Origin: Opitutia bacterium UBA7350
GTDB taxonomy: Bacteria; Verrucomicrobiota; Verrucomicrobiia; Opitutales; Coraliomargaritaceae
Reading direction: 5' to 3'
NCBI GenBank assembly: GCA_002470925.1
Contig: DKOX01000088.1
Span: 1 to 7,951, forward strand
DNA: 7,951 nucleotides
Shown piece by piece: positions 6,561-7,951 of this stretch. Every line of letters begins with the position of its first letter. The stretch's first letter is position 1. Below the pieces are notes generated by a model. That model saw only the letters and a list, made by a program, of their open reading frames with translations. It was not told where the DNA came from and ran no database searches. A program made the position numbers and the translations under genes.

Positions 6561-7951
6561 TAATATTGGTCTGGATGTAGAAAATCTCCCTCGCGATGTT
6601 TTATGGTGCGTTTTAGGGGGATTTGCATGCCGTGGGTTGAATCCAGCCAGTCGTAGAGTTTTTGAGCCATCGCTTTAATTCGTGACTGGTGCATGGGCGA
6701 TTCTATCAAGTTGTACATTTCATGGGGGTCGTTTTGCAGGTCATAGAGCTCATTGCGGTCCCAGATGCCATGATAGCGGATGTATTTATTTCGCGCGTCG
6801 CGTATTCCGAAAGTGGTGGGTGTCATGGGGAAATCATACTCCCAGTAGTATTCGTAGAAAATGTATTCACGCCATGTTTCCGGTTGCTTGTTATTTAGAA
6901 CTTTGCGGATGCTGTGGCCAACAAAGTGTTCCGGTGCCTCTAGACCTGCATAGTCGAGAATGGTCGGGGCGATGTCGCTGTTGTCGATAAGGGCATCGAC
7001 GGTTTGATCACCAGTGATGCCATTCGGGTAGCGCATGAGCAGCGGTACTTTGCCGGATTCCTCATAAAAATGGCGTTTGTCGATCAAGCCATGCTCGCCC
7101 CAACTGAAGCCATTATCTCCCATATAGATGACAAGGGTTGAATCGCTCAGACCCTCGGCCTCCAGATAGTCCAGTATACGTCCTATACTGTCGTCGACAC
7201 CTGCGAGCGTTTCGCAGTAGTCACGCACTTCATCCTGTAAACTTCTGTTTTGGTGATACATATAGTCAACACCGTGCCAGCTAACACGTTGCTGTTTGAC
7301 CCATTCCGGCCAAAGCAGCTTGCGGTAGGCTCCTGTCTTGGTTTGGAGATAGGTCTTCGGAAGGGTGTAGCTTTGGTCTGCATAGCGTCCAATGTGACGT
7401 TTCGCAGCCGCAAATTCCGCGTGTACCGATTTGTGTGAGAGGTAGAGAAAGAAAGGCTTCTCTTTTTCTTGAGCCTGCATCCATTGAATGGCGTGCTCGG
7501 TCAGTAGGTCGGTGGTATAGACCGTTTCATCGTATTGTTGGTGCTTGCCGTTGATGTTAAGCAGGGGACCATAATAGACACCCTGGCCTTTGAAACTCTC
7601 CCAGTGGTCGAAGCCGGGTTGGGGGGCATCGGAATGATCCCCCATGTGCCACTTGCCGAAAAAGGCGGTAGTGAATCCGGCATCCTGCAGGTATTCCGGA
7701 AAATAGGTAAGTCCACCAGGGTTCGGGGCCTGATTATCAACAATGGTATGTTGGTGTGCATAGAGCCCGGTCAAAATTGTAGCGCGACTGGGAGAGCAGA
7801 GGGAGGTGGTGACATAGGCGTTTTTCAGGTGTGCTCCTTCGCGGGCAAGTCGATCCATATGGGGCGTTTCAAGCCACGGAACCTTTCTGGTGAAGCCCAT
7901 GAAATCGTGGCGGTGATCATCACTGAGGATGAAAATAATTCGCTTGGGTTG
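6560..7951 (-). CDS. Cys-type sulfatase (S1 family), 5' end cut by the window edge
   Basis: At least 463 residues of a third S1 sulfatase are visible. The frame runs open past the ATG at 7900 to the window edge, and the upstream codons read QPKRIIFILSDDHRHDF, which is the family's first strand and metal-binding DD; the real start, and probably a signal peptide, lie outside. In visible numbering the key residues are D11-D12, the formylglycine core CSPSR at 52-56 with LTG following, FGKWHMGDH with K100 and H102, H177 in HKSVH, D279-N280 in MGDNGF, and K292 in GEHGLIDKR. The C-terminal ELYDLQNDPHE motif is present. The GEHGL.DKR..YEES pattern recalls N-acetylglucosamine-6-sulfatase-like and related bacterial subfamilies, but I would not assign a substrate. 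It is convergent with the hydrolase gene, 45 nt apart, so it belongs to a separate transcript. Confidence 0.93.
   Translation of the reverse strand, partial: QPKRIIFILSDDHRHDFMGFTRKVPWLETPHMDRLAREGAHLKNAYVTTSLCSPSRATILTGLYAHQHTIVDNQAPNPGGLTYFPEYLQDAGFTTAFFGKWHMGDHSDAPQPGFDHWESFKGQGVYYGPLLNINGKHQQYDETVYTTDLLTEHAIQWMQAQEKEKPFFLYLSHKSVHAEFAAAKRHIGRYADQSYTLPKTYLQTKTGAYRKLLWPEWVKQQRVSWHGVDYMYHQNRSLQDEVRDYCETLAGVDDSIGRILDYLEAEGLSDSTLVIYMGDNGFSWGEHGLIDKRHFYEESGKVPLLMRYPNGITGDQTVDALIDNSDIAPTILDYAGLEAPEHFVGHSIRKVLNNKQPETWREYIFYEYYWEYDFPMTPTTFGIRDARNKYIRYHGIWDRNELYDLQNDPHEMYNLIESPMHQSRIKAMAQKLYDWLDSTHGMQIPLKRTIKHREGDFLHPDQY

Noticed and set aside
6682..6990. Plus-strand open frames antisense to the third sulfatase
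   Set aside because: The sulfatase frame is continuous with conserved C-terminal motifs; the antisense products match nothing recognisable.

Overview
The window looks like a piece of an accessory polysaccharide-degradation locus from a marine-type member of the Verrucomicrobiota, or a relative in the Planctomycetota-Verrucomicrobiota-Chlamydiota group. The reasons are the density of different Cys-type secreted sulfatases, an MFS sugar symporter of the GPH type instead of a SusC/SusD pair, a secreted GH10-type hydrolase, moderate G+C in the genes, and start codons without good Shine-Dalgarno sequences. This placement is an inference; there is no rRNA or marker gene here.

Layout. (1) Positions 55-3682 are a minus-strand operon, read right to left: a short secreted beta-sandwich protein (stop 3188, preferred start 3682), overlapping by 4 nt (ATGA) an iduronate-2-sulfatase-like sulfatase (1683-3191), then after 17 nt a second secreted sulfatase of another subfamily (55-1665). 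(2) Positions 3683-3886 are an AT-rich divergent promoter region with a candidate promoter on each side and a 20-bp near-palindrome at 3745-3764. (3) Positions 3887-6514 are a plus-strand unit: a GPH-family cation:sugar symporter (3887-5335) and, 63 nt later, a secreted GH10-like glycoside hydrolase (5399-6514). (4) A third sulfatase (6560 to the window edge, 5' end missing) runs convergently against the hydrolase gene with only 45 nt between them.

How the parts fit. Exported sulfatases would remove ester sulfates, the GH10-like enzyme would cut the desulfated or sulfated backbone, and the symporter would take up the resulting small oligosaccharides or monosaccharides. All three sulfatases keep the C-x-P-S-R core that must be converted to formylglycine by a maturase encoded elsewhere. 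The combination suggests a sulfated polymer containing xylose or a similar sugar (for example an algal sulfated xylan or an ulvan-type polymer), but the substrate cannot be read from the sequence.

The most interesting points are an altered -1 subsite motif in the GH10-like enzyme, the short secreted protein that looks like a carbohydrate-binding domain joined to the opening motif of a larger enzyme, and the near-palindrome upstream of both divergent promoters. No CRISPR, tRNA, rRNA, insertion sequence or phage gene was seen.
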